DNA from: Plasmopara viticola
Taxonomy: Eukaryota > Oomycota > Peronosporomycetes > Peronosporales > Peronosporaceae
DNA: 64,000 nt
Assembly: GCA_001695595.3 (NCBI GenBank)
Contig: MBPM02000010.1
Location: 1,116,001-1,180,000, forward strand
Reading direction: 5' to 3'
Shown here: positions 43,566-55,200 of the stretch, piece after piece
How positions within the stretch are numbered: position 1 is the stretch's first letter
Layout: every line of letters starts with the position of its first letter
Program-made: the position numbers and the translations under genes
The notes under the pieces: generated by a model
What the model was told of the DNA's origin: nothing
The model's database searches: none
What the model saw: the letters and a program-made list of their open reading frames with translations, nothing else

Positions 43566-43900
43566 ACAAGTGGACCTCAAGTACTTTCTCTGAAACAAGA
43601 AAGTATGACTTATATGCTATTGAGAGTGTAGCACCTGGCCAAATCCTAGTGTATATAAGTAGCTAATAAACATTTTAACTTTGGCGCCAAAGAATGCCGT
43701 ATCTATGTAGCGCTCAATCTGTATGTTATTGATTTAAAGTAATAATTAGGAATAGTACAAGCATTAAAGTGTATCTCGCAATTGCTCTACATTGCGCTTG
43801 GAATGCGGTTATTTTGGATTACAACTGTGAATAAAGTTGAAATATCAAAGATATTTTTACGGATCCTGGCAACTAAGCATATTCAATTTTTATGGAATGA

Positions 43901-43932
43901 TGCATCCAACATCTTGGTCGGTAGACTTGCAC
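43901..43932. repeat. 32-bp element shared upstream of genes 3, 4 and 5
   Basis: TGCATCCAACATCTTGGTCGGT followed by AGACTTGCAC; 48745-48776 differs at one base, and 37381-37413 is a looser match. Distances to the start codons are about 550, 580 and 800 bp. Could be a regulatory site, a recombination scar or the edge of a repeat. Confidence 0.55.
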
Positions 43933-44019
43933 CCTACCGGGCTTTCAGTCATCTATAATATTCCTAATAAGATTTTATTACATTAATAAAACAGTAGCTT
44001 TCCTGGATATTTCAAATCT

Positions 44020-46930
44020 TCAATTTGATGAAGATTTCTTTTACATCAAGTCAAACCATATCTTCTTGTTAAAAGGAGCCTTAAAATACTTATGCACGAA
44101 AAATATCCGATTGATTTTTTATGCTTGTGTCGAAATGGCACTGCTTAATACACGTTCTATAAAGGCTGATGCCGTCATACAGACTACGGTAATGTTGACT
44201 AGGTGTAACATTGATTGCAGACGTATATATAGCTGCTCGTTGGTCAAACTTGATACATTAAATGCATTCAGTAAAGTAAAGCAGCAATATGGGGACCTGG
44301 ATATATACACTTTGCGTTTGTATTTCTACTCAATATGTTAACAGCCACATTAGCCTATCTTCGCGGCAACTTTATGGCAAACGAGCGCACCTCCTTCATT
44401 CAGGTAATTATTTTTTGTAAATAACAACACGCGGAAGACTTGACACAAGGGCGGAGGTGGTATTTGCCAAAGGAGTAGCGTAAATCTTTTGACGCGTTCT
44501 TTCGTGCAAAGCACAAAGCAAAGATGGCTCGTAGAAAGAAACTTTTTCCACTTGACGCCAGCAGTTTGTGTCAGAGAGCCAAATTTTAAGTAATAAATTG
44601 TACACATTTACGATAAGCTTGATGCGATCATCCTACCGGCGCAGACGTCATGGCCATCGGAAATGGAAGTGGTGTAATGGAAACGGGGCTGGTTATACGA
44701 CACCAGTATGTCATTTTTTTTTTGAAAACTATGTTCCAACACCACGCTCGGCTACGCGCCATGATGGCATAAAATACTGCGCAATATTTTTAATCGTTCA
44801 AGAGCGATACCATTATGATAAAGTATTGGAATTTTTTCGACGAGCTTATTGTGTGACTTTAGAAGACGGGAGAGCTGGTTGATGAGTTGCGACAGCTGGT
44901 GGTACTACTCAGCAGTCTGCCGTCAAAGTTTGAGCTGAGTTTATTTATTGTTACGATCGCAAAGGACATCGCGCTCAGGGCAAATGTTATGATTGTGATC
45001 TGTATGGTCGCATGAAAAAGCAAAATTGCCTGGCCCGAAAAATCATTCGGCAGCAATGCAGCAGAATTTGCAATTCTAGCTTTCTGAACGTGCAGATACG
45101 CTTTTAAGGCGTAACTTAGCAAATAATGCTCCATTTAAAGCGCTGCTTTTTAGTTCGGCCTCGGATACGTCAATGGCTGACGGAATGTAAGCAAAATGGC
45201 TATCGACAGTGGTGCCACATCCTTTACTACCATGCGTAGAAAGAACTAGTTTGTATACAGGGGGCTATGCATTCGATGTCGTGTAATAGATGACGAAGAA
45301 ATGTTGTTAGTTTAGCCGACAGTTTTTCTGCTTTAAAGAACGCTGACCTCGGCAAGTAGGTCTCGCGTGTGAATGATCTTTGATGCGGTGTCTTATTATT
45401 GTATATTATGAATCTGGGTGTTTCAAATAAGGAGACATCTGGCATTCATTTTACAGCTGTGATTGATATAGACATCACAGCTTCGCCCTCAGCTTGGTTT
45501 TCACACATTAGTTTCATTGACGGCAACACAAACCCAATGCAAAGCGTTCCAATATCTCGCCCGCCTCAACTCACGATGAAAGTCGAAGGGGATGAAATAT
45601 CAAAACGTTGGCACTGTAAGTTAATTGCAACTCGCATGGGTATCTTACTTACGATGCCCGTGAAACCATTGTGAGCTTGTTATCTAATTCGTTGCAGCTA
45701 TAAACCGATTTACGCGTCGCGAAGAAGGCTAGCGTCAATGGAAAAAAGGAAGCTACACGGTAAGTTTAACAAAGAAACATGTTACAATTGTACTTAAACT
45801 AACTTTGTTAGTGTATATCTCGCCTGCAGGTATTTTAAAACTCGCGCAGGACTATTGTGTGGCGTACTTGGCTCGTCACATGTTTGTCGTACATTATTGA
45901 CGATATTTTCTGTTATTAGCGGTAGTGCTACTTCGAGCGCAATTTGCGCCATTTAAGACCCACTGAATTCTGCACTGGGGCAATTTGCTCTATTGGGCTG
46001 TGCGCACGGCTACTTTCCTGTCTTTAAGCAAAGAATGGCGCTTGCGTGCTGTGACTAAAGCGTTTCTGATACCAAAGACAAAATTTGGGCTTGTAAGATA
46101 TGGCAATCGTGAGCCTACTTCGGTCTATTTATTATCAACTTGCTGTACTTATTTCTACGCGAAGGTGAAAACTAACGTTGTAACGCGCGCTCGACGAGGT
46201 GATTGATTGAATATATAATAAATTCGAAATAAAGCAGCTGAAGATAGAGCATCAAAGTGGACGAGCAATCTCATCAATATGGGTGACTGTTTAGCCAACC
46301 CGCACTAGAAATTTATGTGTGATAGTTCGGTAATTTGGACGCACCATTGACTCGAAATTCTCATAGTGGAATGCGGACTGGATAGCTTCTAAAATCCCGC
46401 GCTAGAGACGACAGAGTCCTAGCGCTCGAAGACTGGTAATTTATGCCTCTCTAACATAATGAGAGTCATCAAAGGCACCGGCGAGGATTTCATTCAATCA
46501 AACATTGGTCTAAAGAGAACCAGAATAGTATGAAGTAAGACCGGTGGATGCACTTTTTGCACTAAATAGCTAGGTGAATAAGCAATAGTTGTCGCCGATG
46601 CATCTCGAGTTTAATTACGCACAGCGAAAGAATTGCTTTTTACAGTGTAAACGTACAGGGAGAACGCATTTTGGACGAATTCTTAGATCGATCGATTGAC
46701 TATGTGCGTAGGTTCCAGCAACTTGGCTCTTTTTACCGTGGATGCGAAGCACTTGTGGAAGTGTTTAGCCCAACAAAAGCTGACGACAGAGTGACTGCAA
46801 CTATAATCGTTGTGCGCGCTTTTCATCCATATTCTGCTGCTGTATCCATCAATACTTTTCTACACTGCGTATTAGTAAGCCTGATGCCTTCCATATTAGG
46901 CTACTGCCATTTATGCTGACGCGAAACTTT
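44020..46930 (+). mobile_element. Decayed Ty1/Copia element C
   Basis: It is homologous to elements B and D from the first bases (TTTGATGAAGATTTCT, then AAGGCTGATGCC) through a gag-start ATGGCAAAC near 44370, gag residues ELRQLVVLLSSLPSKFELS near 44890, and a protease patch AIDSGATSFTTMRRKN near 45195, where the catalytic DSGA is intact but the frame breaks soon after. 45890-46210 and 46360-46920 match 39590-39880 and 40060-40660 of element B. Minus-strand frames over this region are shadows. Confidence 0.65.
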
Positions 46931-47039
46931 GCCTTGCGAACCAAAAAATAGCAATTTGGATTTTTAAGGCGTTTAGCCTGCCATAATCAGTCACGAGGAT
47001 AGGATCAGTATTATTACTCGAGTCACATAACATGGAATG

Positions 47040-47059
47040 TGCTCGTTGTCGTAAGACGA
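47040..47059. repeat. 20-bp hairpin motif downstream of gene 5
   Basis: It reads TGCTCGTTGTCGTAAGACGA, the exact reverse complement of 42290-42309 downstream of gene 4. It is 151 bp past the stop codon of gene 5. Because the motif has internal dyad symmetry, either orientation gives the same small hairpin in a transcript. Confidence 0.6.
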
Positions 47060-47209
47060 CGAAAGATAATTACTGTAAAATTACAAATGGCTCGTAAAGT
47101 TACAAAGTGTAAGTAATCTTTTTAATCTGCAAATCGCTACAACATTCGTTAAGGAGCCAAAAGGTTACATGGTATTTGTGAATCATGGACATTTGTTGAG
47201 AAAGCATCT

Positions 47210-48166
47210 TTAGTGGCGGCGACGCACCGAACACTTATCATTAGATGGAGATATTGGCGTAACAGGGGTACCTGAATCACCTAAATCCGTGCCTTTCGAG
47301 TCGGTTTGGTCTGCCTCGGAGGCAGCGGGAGGTGTTGCAGCTTCACTAGGCGTGGCAGGCGGCGTTGCAGCTTCACTGGGTGTAGCGGAAGGCGTTGCAG
47401 TTTCACTAGGCGTAGCAGGAGTATCTGAATTACCTGAATCAGCTGAATCCGTGCCTTCCGAGTCGGTCTGGTCTGCCTCTGGTGCAGCAGAAGGTGTCGC
47501 AGGTCCACTGGGTGTGGCGGGCGGCGTTCCAGATCCACTAGACGCAGCAGGTGTGGCCGCAGCAGGCGTCGTTGATTTCTTACCGCCCGAACCTCCTTTA
47601 ATCGGAACACAATCGGCGTAAATCTGCCACGGGGCCATGTGCAGGGCTAAATAAAGCGAGAGTAGCACTCCTTTGCCTTCACATATAGTCTTGTCATATG
47701 GAAGCTTGGCGGGAGCTCCAGGAAAAGTGTTGTGACAGTTCCAATTTGAAAATGCTAGCTCCTCATCGCACCAGACTTCGCATGGGCCTTGATGGTCAAA
47801 CTTGTCCCATTCCACTGCATCAGGCAGCTCTTGTGGTTCACCGTCAATCAGCGCAAAGCCGCATTCATTCGTGGCACCTGGCTTCAGGGTCTGGGTTTCG
47901 AAGGCCATTTCTTTGAGTGTTTTGTACTTGCTGTCGTTAAATGCCGTCCAGTACGCCTTGATATTCGATTCCGAGTCAGCGCTGTAGGTCATGCCTTTTG
48001 GGAGGGGCAGCACACTGGTGGAATCAATAAGACCAGAAGGACTATTTTTGCCGTAGAATCCATCGGGCCAAGTTGCCAATGGTATTTCCATCTGGTTGTG
48101 CGCTTTTGTAGAAGCAGTCAGCACGACGACTGCTAGCGCAGGGACCTTGACAAGGCTTCTTCCCAT
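47210..48166 (-). CDS. Secreted AA17-like lytic polysaccharide monooxygenase 5
   Basis: A 318-residue protein nearly colinear with gene 4. Signal peptide MGRSLVKVPALAVVVLTASTKA, mature HNQMEIPLATWPDGFYGKNSPSG, GPCEVWCDEELAFSNWNCHNTF and LALHMAPWQIYADC. Its N-terminus is closer to gene 2 (MGRSLVKV), whereas the region after residue 150 and the linker are closer to gene 4, a mosaic that would fit gene conversion. The linker carries two acidic modules flanking ATPSATPSEA units, with tail NDKCSVRRRH. Confidence 0.82.
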   Translation of the reverse strand: MGRSLVKVPALAVVVLTASTKAHNQMEIPLATWPDGFYGKNSPSGLIDSTSVLPLPKGMTYSADSESNIKAYWTAFNDSKYKTLKEMAFETQTLKPGATNECGFALIDGEPQELPDAVEWDKFDHQGPCEVWCDEELAFSNWNCHNTFPGAPAKLPYDKTICEGKGVLLSLYLALHMAPWQIYADCVPIKGGSGGKKSTTPAAATPAASSGSGTPPATPSGPATPSAAPEADQTDSEGTDSADSGNSDTPATPSETATPSATPSEAATPPATPSEAATPPAASEADQTDSKGTDLGDSGTPVTPISPSNDKCSVRRRH

Positions 48167-48372
48167 TTTTCGTTGTGGCTAGATCCTGAAGTTAGTACTG
48201 CAAATTACAGAATGAGCTGCACATCGTGCGCTCGACAGTCCGTCGCGACAAATTCGCCAGTCTTTGGAAAGCGTGTGATCGTGATATAATTGGAAAGGCA
48301 GCAACTTCAATCGCTCGGGTTGTTGATGCAATTTATTTGCTGACGTCCGTCACTGCAAGGTCTTTCATACAG
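48167..48372 (-). promoter_or_regulatory. Conserved AA17 upstream block, gene 5
   Basis: It is the counterpart of 43354-43565. Most blocks are kept, but the GGGAAAGGAAAAGCAGCAAC segment of gene 4 is altered to a TATAATTGGAAAGGCAGCAAC form. No TATA box or oomycete initiator could be assigned with confidence. Confidence 0.4.
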
Positions 48373-49879
48373 GTGGACCTTGATTACAGTCCAAGAAACA
48401 GGAGAGGATGACTTATGTGCTTTTGTGATCGAAGCACTTGGCAAGTCGTAGTAGATAAGTAGCTAGCGAACATTTTGTACTTTGGCACTATTTGTTTGCT
48501 ACGAGGCCGTAAAGCTCACTGACAGTATTACGCCGCCCAGGTACCGCTCATCTGTATGTTATTGCTCCAAAATGATAATTAAGGATAGCATTGAGGTGTA
48601 TCGCGCTATTGCTCTCTTATTGCGCGTGAGATGCTGTTATTTTAATTACAACTTCTAAAAGAGCTGATATCTAAAAGGCATTTAAACGGATCCTGGCTTT
48701 TGTCTTTCTACTGCAAGTAGGCCTATTAAAATTTTCTGGAGGGATGCATCCAACATCTTGGTCGGTCGACTTGCACTAGTGGCGAGCATTTTCTACCTGA
48801 TTTCCAGATTTGTTTGAGCTTAAAATAAACCCTAATAATGTGCCATGTATGGTTTTCCGGAATGCTTGTTTATGCTATAACGAAATGTTGAGGCAAGGTA
48901 AGTAACGAGGAGCAAAAAAAGTCTCACATCTGGTGTTGCATAATAACGTCGAAAATGGCAAAAGTATACATGTAAGAAATAAAAAAATATAACATTTATA
49001 CCTTTAGATAGTAATTTTACCGCATACAACCTTTGAAGAAATGGTTAAGGAGCAATGCAAACAGAGAGATAGCGCGGGTTCAAATTCACTTACAAAGTGG
49101 CTCAAATTTGCTGGACAGACCAAACAATGGGGTTTGGCTTTGTCTTATGCCATTAGTTGCATCACTTCACTGTTAAGAATGTGAAAACAAATCAAGTATG
49201 TCCAAGTTCAACAACATCGTTTGTGTGTCGGTTCGAATTGAAACAAACAAGCCAATGGAGTATGCTGTTGAGGTAAACAGTACCAGTGGTACCTGCACAT
49301 GCGGTTATGTGAAGAATATGAATGCTCCGTGTCGACACCTCATAGCAGCACGTGCAGAATTGTTATTTGGGGATATGTGGTCAACCAAAACGTATCTCCT
49401 TGCCTACAAAGTGAATTGGTTAATAGTGAGTATCTTTTATCAAATCCGTCCAAAAAAAAGGGCGACCCAAATAGAAGCGAACCGAATCACAGCATGCTAC
49501 ATTAAAATTTGACGCGCCAAAAAGTATTTATCGATGCGGCAGCTGTGGTCAAGTGGGACACAACAAGTGTCGATGCACCAGTAATGCGCAGCATAAAAGT
49601 ATAAGTTCTTTAGTGAGTTGGGTATATTTTTTTTGCTTTCTTATTTTTCAATTGTTTTTTGCGTCGTAGGTGGACTTTTTTCTTTTAAGTGAAAAAGTTG
49701 TGATCAAGATTTTTTCCATTCAAATATACTTTTTCGATTAAAGTTGAAAAAAATGTTTTTTTTTTATTCATTCTCCCTAAATTGGTATTAGCATTAATAG
49801 CGCAGTAACCTTTCTAATTTGATGAAGATTTCTATTCAGTCGATTTACATGAAAAATTAAATCTTCTTGTTGAAGAGAG
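48373..49879. other. Intergenic region with MULE debris
   Basis: From 48373 to 49030 nothing is recognisable apart from the shared element at 48745-48776. The SWIM-domain remnant listed at 49040-49600 lies inside. 49620-49790 is low-complexity T/A-rich sequence. Confidence 0.5.
49040..49600 (+). pseudogene. MULE transposase C-terminal remnant (SWIM finger)
   Basis: The 104-codon frame at 49198-49512 encodes YAVEVNSTSGTCTCGYVKNMNAPCRHLIAARAELLFGDM, a SWIM zinc finger (C-x-C-xn-C-x-H) as found near the C-terminus of Mutator-like transposases. One frame over, 49508-49600 encodes YRCGSCGQVGHNKCRCTSN, a C-x2-C-x4-H-x4-C zinc knuckle that normally follows. The frameshift between them and the lack of a DDE core show a dead fragment. 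Confidence 0.65.
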
Positions 49880-52250
49880 CCTTGCACGACAAAGGCCCGA
49901 CTGATAGTTATGCTTATGTCAAATTGACGCCGCCTTACGCACGTTTATAAAGGCTGATGCCATCATACGGACTACAATAATGTTTACTACCAGTGTAACA
50001 GTTACAAATATTGATTACGAATGTTGATATAAATTTGCTCTTTGGTCAAACTTGATACATTGAATAGCGCAAAGCAACGATTTCGGGACCTACTTCACGT
50101 TTGAATTCTACTCAACATGTTAACAGCCGCAATCTAGCCTTCCTTCGCAGCAACTCTATGGCAAACAAGCGCATCAACTTCATTTGCGTAATTATTCGAG
50201 CTGAACGAAATGTGTATGACTTAAAGCCAAGGGAGGGGTGGTACATGCCAAAGGAGCAGTGCAAATACTTTGTCTCAATCTCTAGTGCAAAACACAAAGC
50301 AGGGATAGCTCGAAGACTAACTTTTTCTGAAAATTACAGAAAGTCAAATCACAGTGGCAAATCGAACACACTTACGATAAACTTAATGCGACCATCCTAC
50401 TTGACCATCAAGAATGGGCGCGAAAGCACAGATGCATGACTGGTTAATAACACCAAGACCTTGTAACATTGTCAGGGCGTCGAGGTCCAGCATTATACTT
50501 TTGTCAACTACTCACGCCGTGATGGCTTGAAAAGCACTCCGAAATCTTACAATCACTCGACGCTTTACAATCGCTCGATAATAACGTGTTATATTCACGA
50601 ATATAGGATCAGGAGTGATATCAGTCTGATAGAGCATCTGGATTCTTTGACAAGCTCTACGTGCGACTTTAAACAACAGGAGATCCCGTTATGAGTTGCA
50701 CCATCTGATGGTGCATCTATGCAGCTTGCCATCGATATATGTGAATTGTGATGAACCACGATGACTGAGGTCACGAAGATGCTGCATAGGGAGGAGGCTA
50801 CGGAAGAACAGCTTCGCGTACAAAGTATGCTGTTTAGCAATGCAACATCTAAAACGGCAGCGTTTCAAGCAGAAATGGCAATTGTGAATAATTTGGTCAC
50901 ATGAGGCGCAACTGCTGGTCGGAATATAATTTAGTAACGACGACGCTATATTTGCAGTTGACGACGGAATATTAGCAGGACGGCTTATCGACAGTAGTGC
51001 CACATTCCATATTATCCTACGCAGGATGGACTTGTTCGCATACAAGAGCATTTATCAAAGAAATGATTACACCAGTCCGAGGAGTCGGTAGAAGGAAACT
51101 GACCAACTTGGATGAAAGGTTCTCCGCATGTTCAAAGTTTGTATATCCCAGGAGTTGAAAGAGGATTGTTGTCGATTGACAAGTTTGCTGATCACGGTAT
51201 GAGTGTAAAATTTTCGCATCCGTGATGCTTTATCTGAACCATTGATTAGCCGAATGCCTCGGGTGCAAAAATTGGAAAAGCATATTTGCTCGACTGTAAG
51301 CGAAGAAAATATTCTGTGGAGTATTCCAGGGTTGACACTCAGTGAGACCTTTAGTTTGATACTTCAAAAAGGATTCGTTGCTTTGAACAAAACGCTCGAC
51401 TAAAGGTATCTCGATGATCAGGCAAGAAAATACAAATATTGTATACCGATTGTTTGGAGGACAATAAACAGTCACGGCATGTTCGATAGCAAAGAAAACA
51501 CGTGTGCTGAAGTACTTGCACGCAGAGCAGGGCACCAAGCTAGGATCCGTAGAAGAAAGTTGCCATATATATATTCACTTTTGCGAAATTATCTTTAAAC
51601 ATGTGTTGCGGTTTTTTTTATAATAATGCGATATTAAAGTGACTTGCAAAACCAAGAAGCTTAAAATGCTTTACAAGAACTAGTGAAGTGTCCATCTGAG
51701 GCGACAATACGATAGAACTTGTGAAAAAGACGAAGGCTAGAGTGGTGTCGTTCATCAGCGTTTCGTTCCATAAAGTTCGCAGTCGGAGTCGCAGAATACA
51801 TGTCAAGGACATTTATGGAGTAGGGCCGAATTATGCTACACTGCACATTCGTTTTGGCTGGGCGGAAGAGATGAACACAACACCTTATTAGGTAAAAGCT
51901 CACCCAAACATTGCGCCATACGAGTAAGGTTTCAGGATGAAGTGTTCGTTGATTTACAGATTAGCGCACATTCTGACGATGTATTGTAAGTGTAACTTCT
52001 CGGCTACGCGGAGAATGGCAAGGGCTGTAGCACATTTGACTTCGTATACCGTGCCCACTCATCAGGATTTAAAAAGAGGGAAGTGGGCGGCATCTAAGAC
52101 AAGCCAGCGATAAAGTCGGAAGCGATTAAGGGTAATGATGCAGCAGTGGTTTAGCATTAGGTGGATAGACAGTCTGTTCTGCACGAACGCATGTAAAGTA
52201 TCGAAGATTCGGTCACAGACATCATAATGGACGATCTGAGCGCCTTATAA
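49880..52250 (+). mobile_element. Decayed Ty1/Copia element D
   Basis: The start matches element C (AAGGCTGATGCC, then TTTGGTCAAACTTGATACATT, then CTTCGCAGCAACTCTATGGCAAAC near 50140). A gag-like frame runs 50160-50440. Near 50990 is a protease-like patch, then GVERGLLSIDKFADHGMSVKFS near 51155-51215 and GKAYLLDCKRRKYSVEYSRVDTQ near 51270-51340, both typical Copia spacer text. 51730-51890 holds broken integrase-core residues, and 51985-52230 is related to the post-integrase segment of element E. Many stops and shifts. Confidence 0.65.
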
Positions 52251-55200
52251 AAGATCACAAGAGAGAAGCTCGAAATATTATGTCCTCCTAGGAGTAGAAG
52301 CTTGTTTTTTAATAGCACCATTTCTGTCTATATCTGCATGAAGATGGTCCATTGTTATTTGTTGAGCAAGAATTGTAATAGCCGCCGCTCGCGATATTTC
52401 ACAAAATTTGACAAACTTAGAAGATTCCTCTGTTTAGTATGCTTGATAAATAAACGCTAAAGCATTTTTAAGCTCAGTAATAGCGATTAAGCTCAAGCAT
52501 CGATTCATCTAGCCATTTATGGCCCGGAAAATTAGTGGAGAAATACTCCAATCCTTATGCCTTTTTGTTTTCGTATACATTCTAAGGCATCTCAGCATTT
52601 TTTCAAGGCTTTAACCCACGACAAAAGCCTTTAGCAAGGCAAGTACAAGTGACCATAAAGTCACTTGTAGCATCCTAAAATATCATCTTACACGTCACAA
52701 GGCTAAGGGGCGAGATGCAAAAGAATGTGAGCTTTGGAATGGCTAAGCATGTAGCTCACTACAAATATAAGCACATTCTGACGTAGCACGTGATGTCGCG
52801 CTGAAACGCGTGGAGGTTGAGCTTATTGTTAAGCTCATTGATCATGAGGCAAAAGGTTTTCACTCTTACTCGAGCTCTTAAAGGTAGCGCATACACAAAA
52901 TCCTATAAAGCTTCTGCCCGTTCATCAAAAGGCGTGATTTCGTAGCTCCCCCAGCGCTTCTTTTGCATGCTGCATTTTAATGTAGATAATATATGAGGTA
53001 GTTCTAACGTACGCCGAAAAACTCCGTAAGCGAGCGATATTATTCCGCTTCGCAGAATTCTTGACAGATGCTTGACTGGCTCTGACATGAGTGCTGAAGG
53101 CCGTAACGATTTAGCATTAAGAGCAGCAAGCGCGTCGGATGAAATTTGGAGACTTTTAGCTGCTCTGTATGGTACATTAAGAGTGACACGGTACCTTTCT
53201 CACGCTTAAAATTTGAACTTCTACAGTTTGAGTGTTTAGGTTCCCGAAGCTGACTTATGCGTGAGATGAATCAATTTCAAATCTCCAGGTAGAAAAAGTG
53301 CGCATTTAGCTTACGGATGTGGAGGACGTCGTACAACGTGATTTAGGTTTGGGATCAAGCACCCTGAAGATTGATCCAGCTCCAAAAGAGATTATCTAAG
53401 TAACAGTAACCCTCTTTGCCTTCTTGAAGGCGAAGGGCGAGACAAGTTTTAGCTGGACCAATGATGTTTTGCTCGTCTCCCCAACACAAAGAAGCCTCCT
53501 AATAATTAGGCAATAGAAATGATATCTACGCGCTTCTCGTGGTGGAAATACCGAAAACATTATTAGTAACCGAACGGCTCTTTTGTGGGCGATCACGTTG
53601 TACTCTTGACTGGAGCATAAGGCGATGTTACTTTTTTACCTGGATACGTAGACTGCAAAGCCCGTACTATCACCATTTTGACGTGCTCGTAAAACATTCA
53701 GCGTACGAGCCGCAAAAATGACCCTTTGGCAGATCCCACACAGAGCCGCACATACTTGGTCACCCGCATGTACATATGTGGCCGTCGGTACCAAAACTCG
53801 AAGAATTGACATCGGCTGCAACCTACATGTCTATTAGCCACACACACATCCATCATGGAACTTAGTATTTCTCCTGTAGCGCCCCACTCCTTTACACCAC
53901 CACTAGTTACCGTTCCCTTTGTTGTGACTTCTACGAGCAATGCCAAAAATCCCTTAATCGGAACGAATATCTGGTCCATTGTTCCTCTTCAGGACAGGTA
54001 CGGACCATGTGAAGTTGTTTGACACAGCCGAAGTAGTGAGGTCTACTTTGCTTGGCTGCATCTAAGTCCATACTGATTGAATCCTAGTCGACAGGTTTGA
54101 GCTTCTCCATAACTCGTTTATGAGTGAAACGTTACATGAGAAAAAATTATTTAACGCACGTAGCATTACGTCTTGGATACAAAATTACCTGACTTTTCCG
54201 GCTGAGATTATATGTAGATCACTTGACTTTACTTATAATCGACTGTGTGTCAGAGCTCCTCTTCAGCCGTTCACAGAGAGTGGACATTCTAACTCGGCCT
54301 GAAAACAATAACCAAGATAAAGTATGGTACGGATCGAGGGCTCGACTTCAACTGTCCGAGACCACAACGCTTTCTCATATCTAGCGTGAGTACAAGTCAT
54401 GGAAGCACCTGTCTCGTTCATTCTATTAGTCCTTTTGAAGCCCTTTCTATGACAAGCACTTCGACGAATTTCTGAATCACTTAAAACATATAGCATTCCC
54501 ACACCACTGACGAGAGTGGGAAGCTCTACACCGCCTAGCAGAAGTGTTAAAGATTGTCGTCGTGATGGTGCAAAGTCCAACACCACCAAAGTAACAAAGT
54601 CAAACAATTCAAATCCTCATATAGTGCGAGCTTGCCGAAGCATTTTGGCGAGAATCAAATACTTTTCGTCCGTCTAAGAATCTTGTTGTAAAAATTAAGA
54701 CGTCTGCGCTTTCCAACTTTGGTCTTGACTGACGGCTTGATCGGTGGTTTCGATCAATTGATTTTGCTTTCTCCTCGCAATTTGACAAAACGCTGCTGGC
54801 TAAGATGTGCGCTTTACTATTCTTAAAGCTTGGAAAGTCCAATGAATGGGCCACAAGCAAGCCTGTGATGGAAGAACAAGTCGTCTCTACGCTGAATGCA
54901 ATCTGATGTGACCGTCGGCCCACTTCTTTGCCACCTCAGTCGTCGATGTGCGATCACAGCTTAGAGACGCGTCGTCTCGCTTCGTGCATTGTCATGAAGC
55001 CAATAGGCATGGCCTCTCAGATTGACGTCTTTATCTCCGGCATGCGCAAAAATACGACATGATATTTTTATCTGAACCAAGCCATTTTCGCTTAAAATGT
55101 TTCAAACCTCGAGCTTTGCAAAGACCAAATTGTGGAGTCCTCATACGTCATGTCTTTAGCACCTGGCGTCGGTGCCTTTAAGCCGAAAATAAATAATATT

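Noticed and set aside
42400..43569. 389-residue version of AA17-like gene 4
   Set aside because: The extra 72 N-terminal residues have no match in the paralogues and would bury the signal peptide; the ATG at 43353 fits all copies.
49070..49100. GGGTTCAAATTC resembling a tRNA B box
   Set aside because: No A box or acceptor stem at the right distance; no tRNA could be folded by eye.
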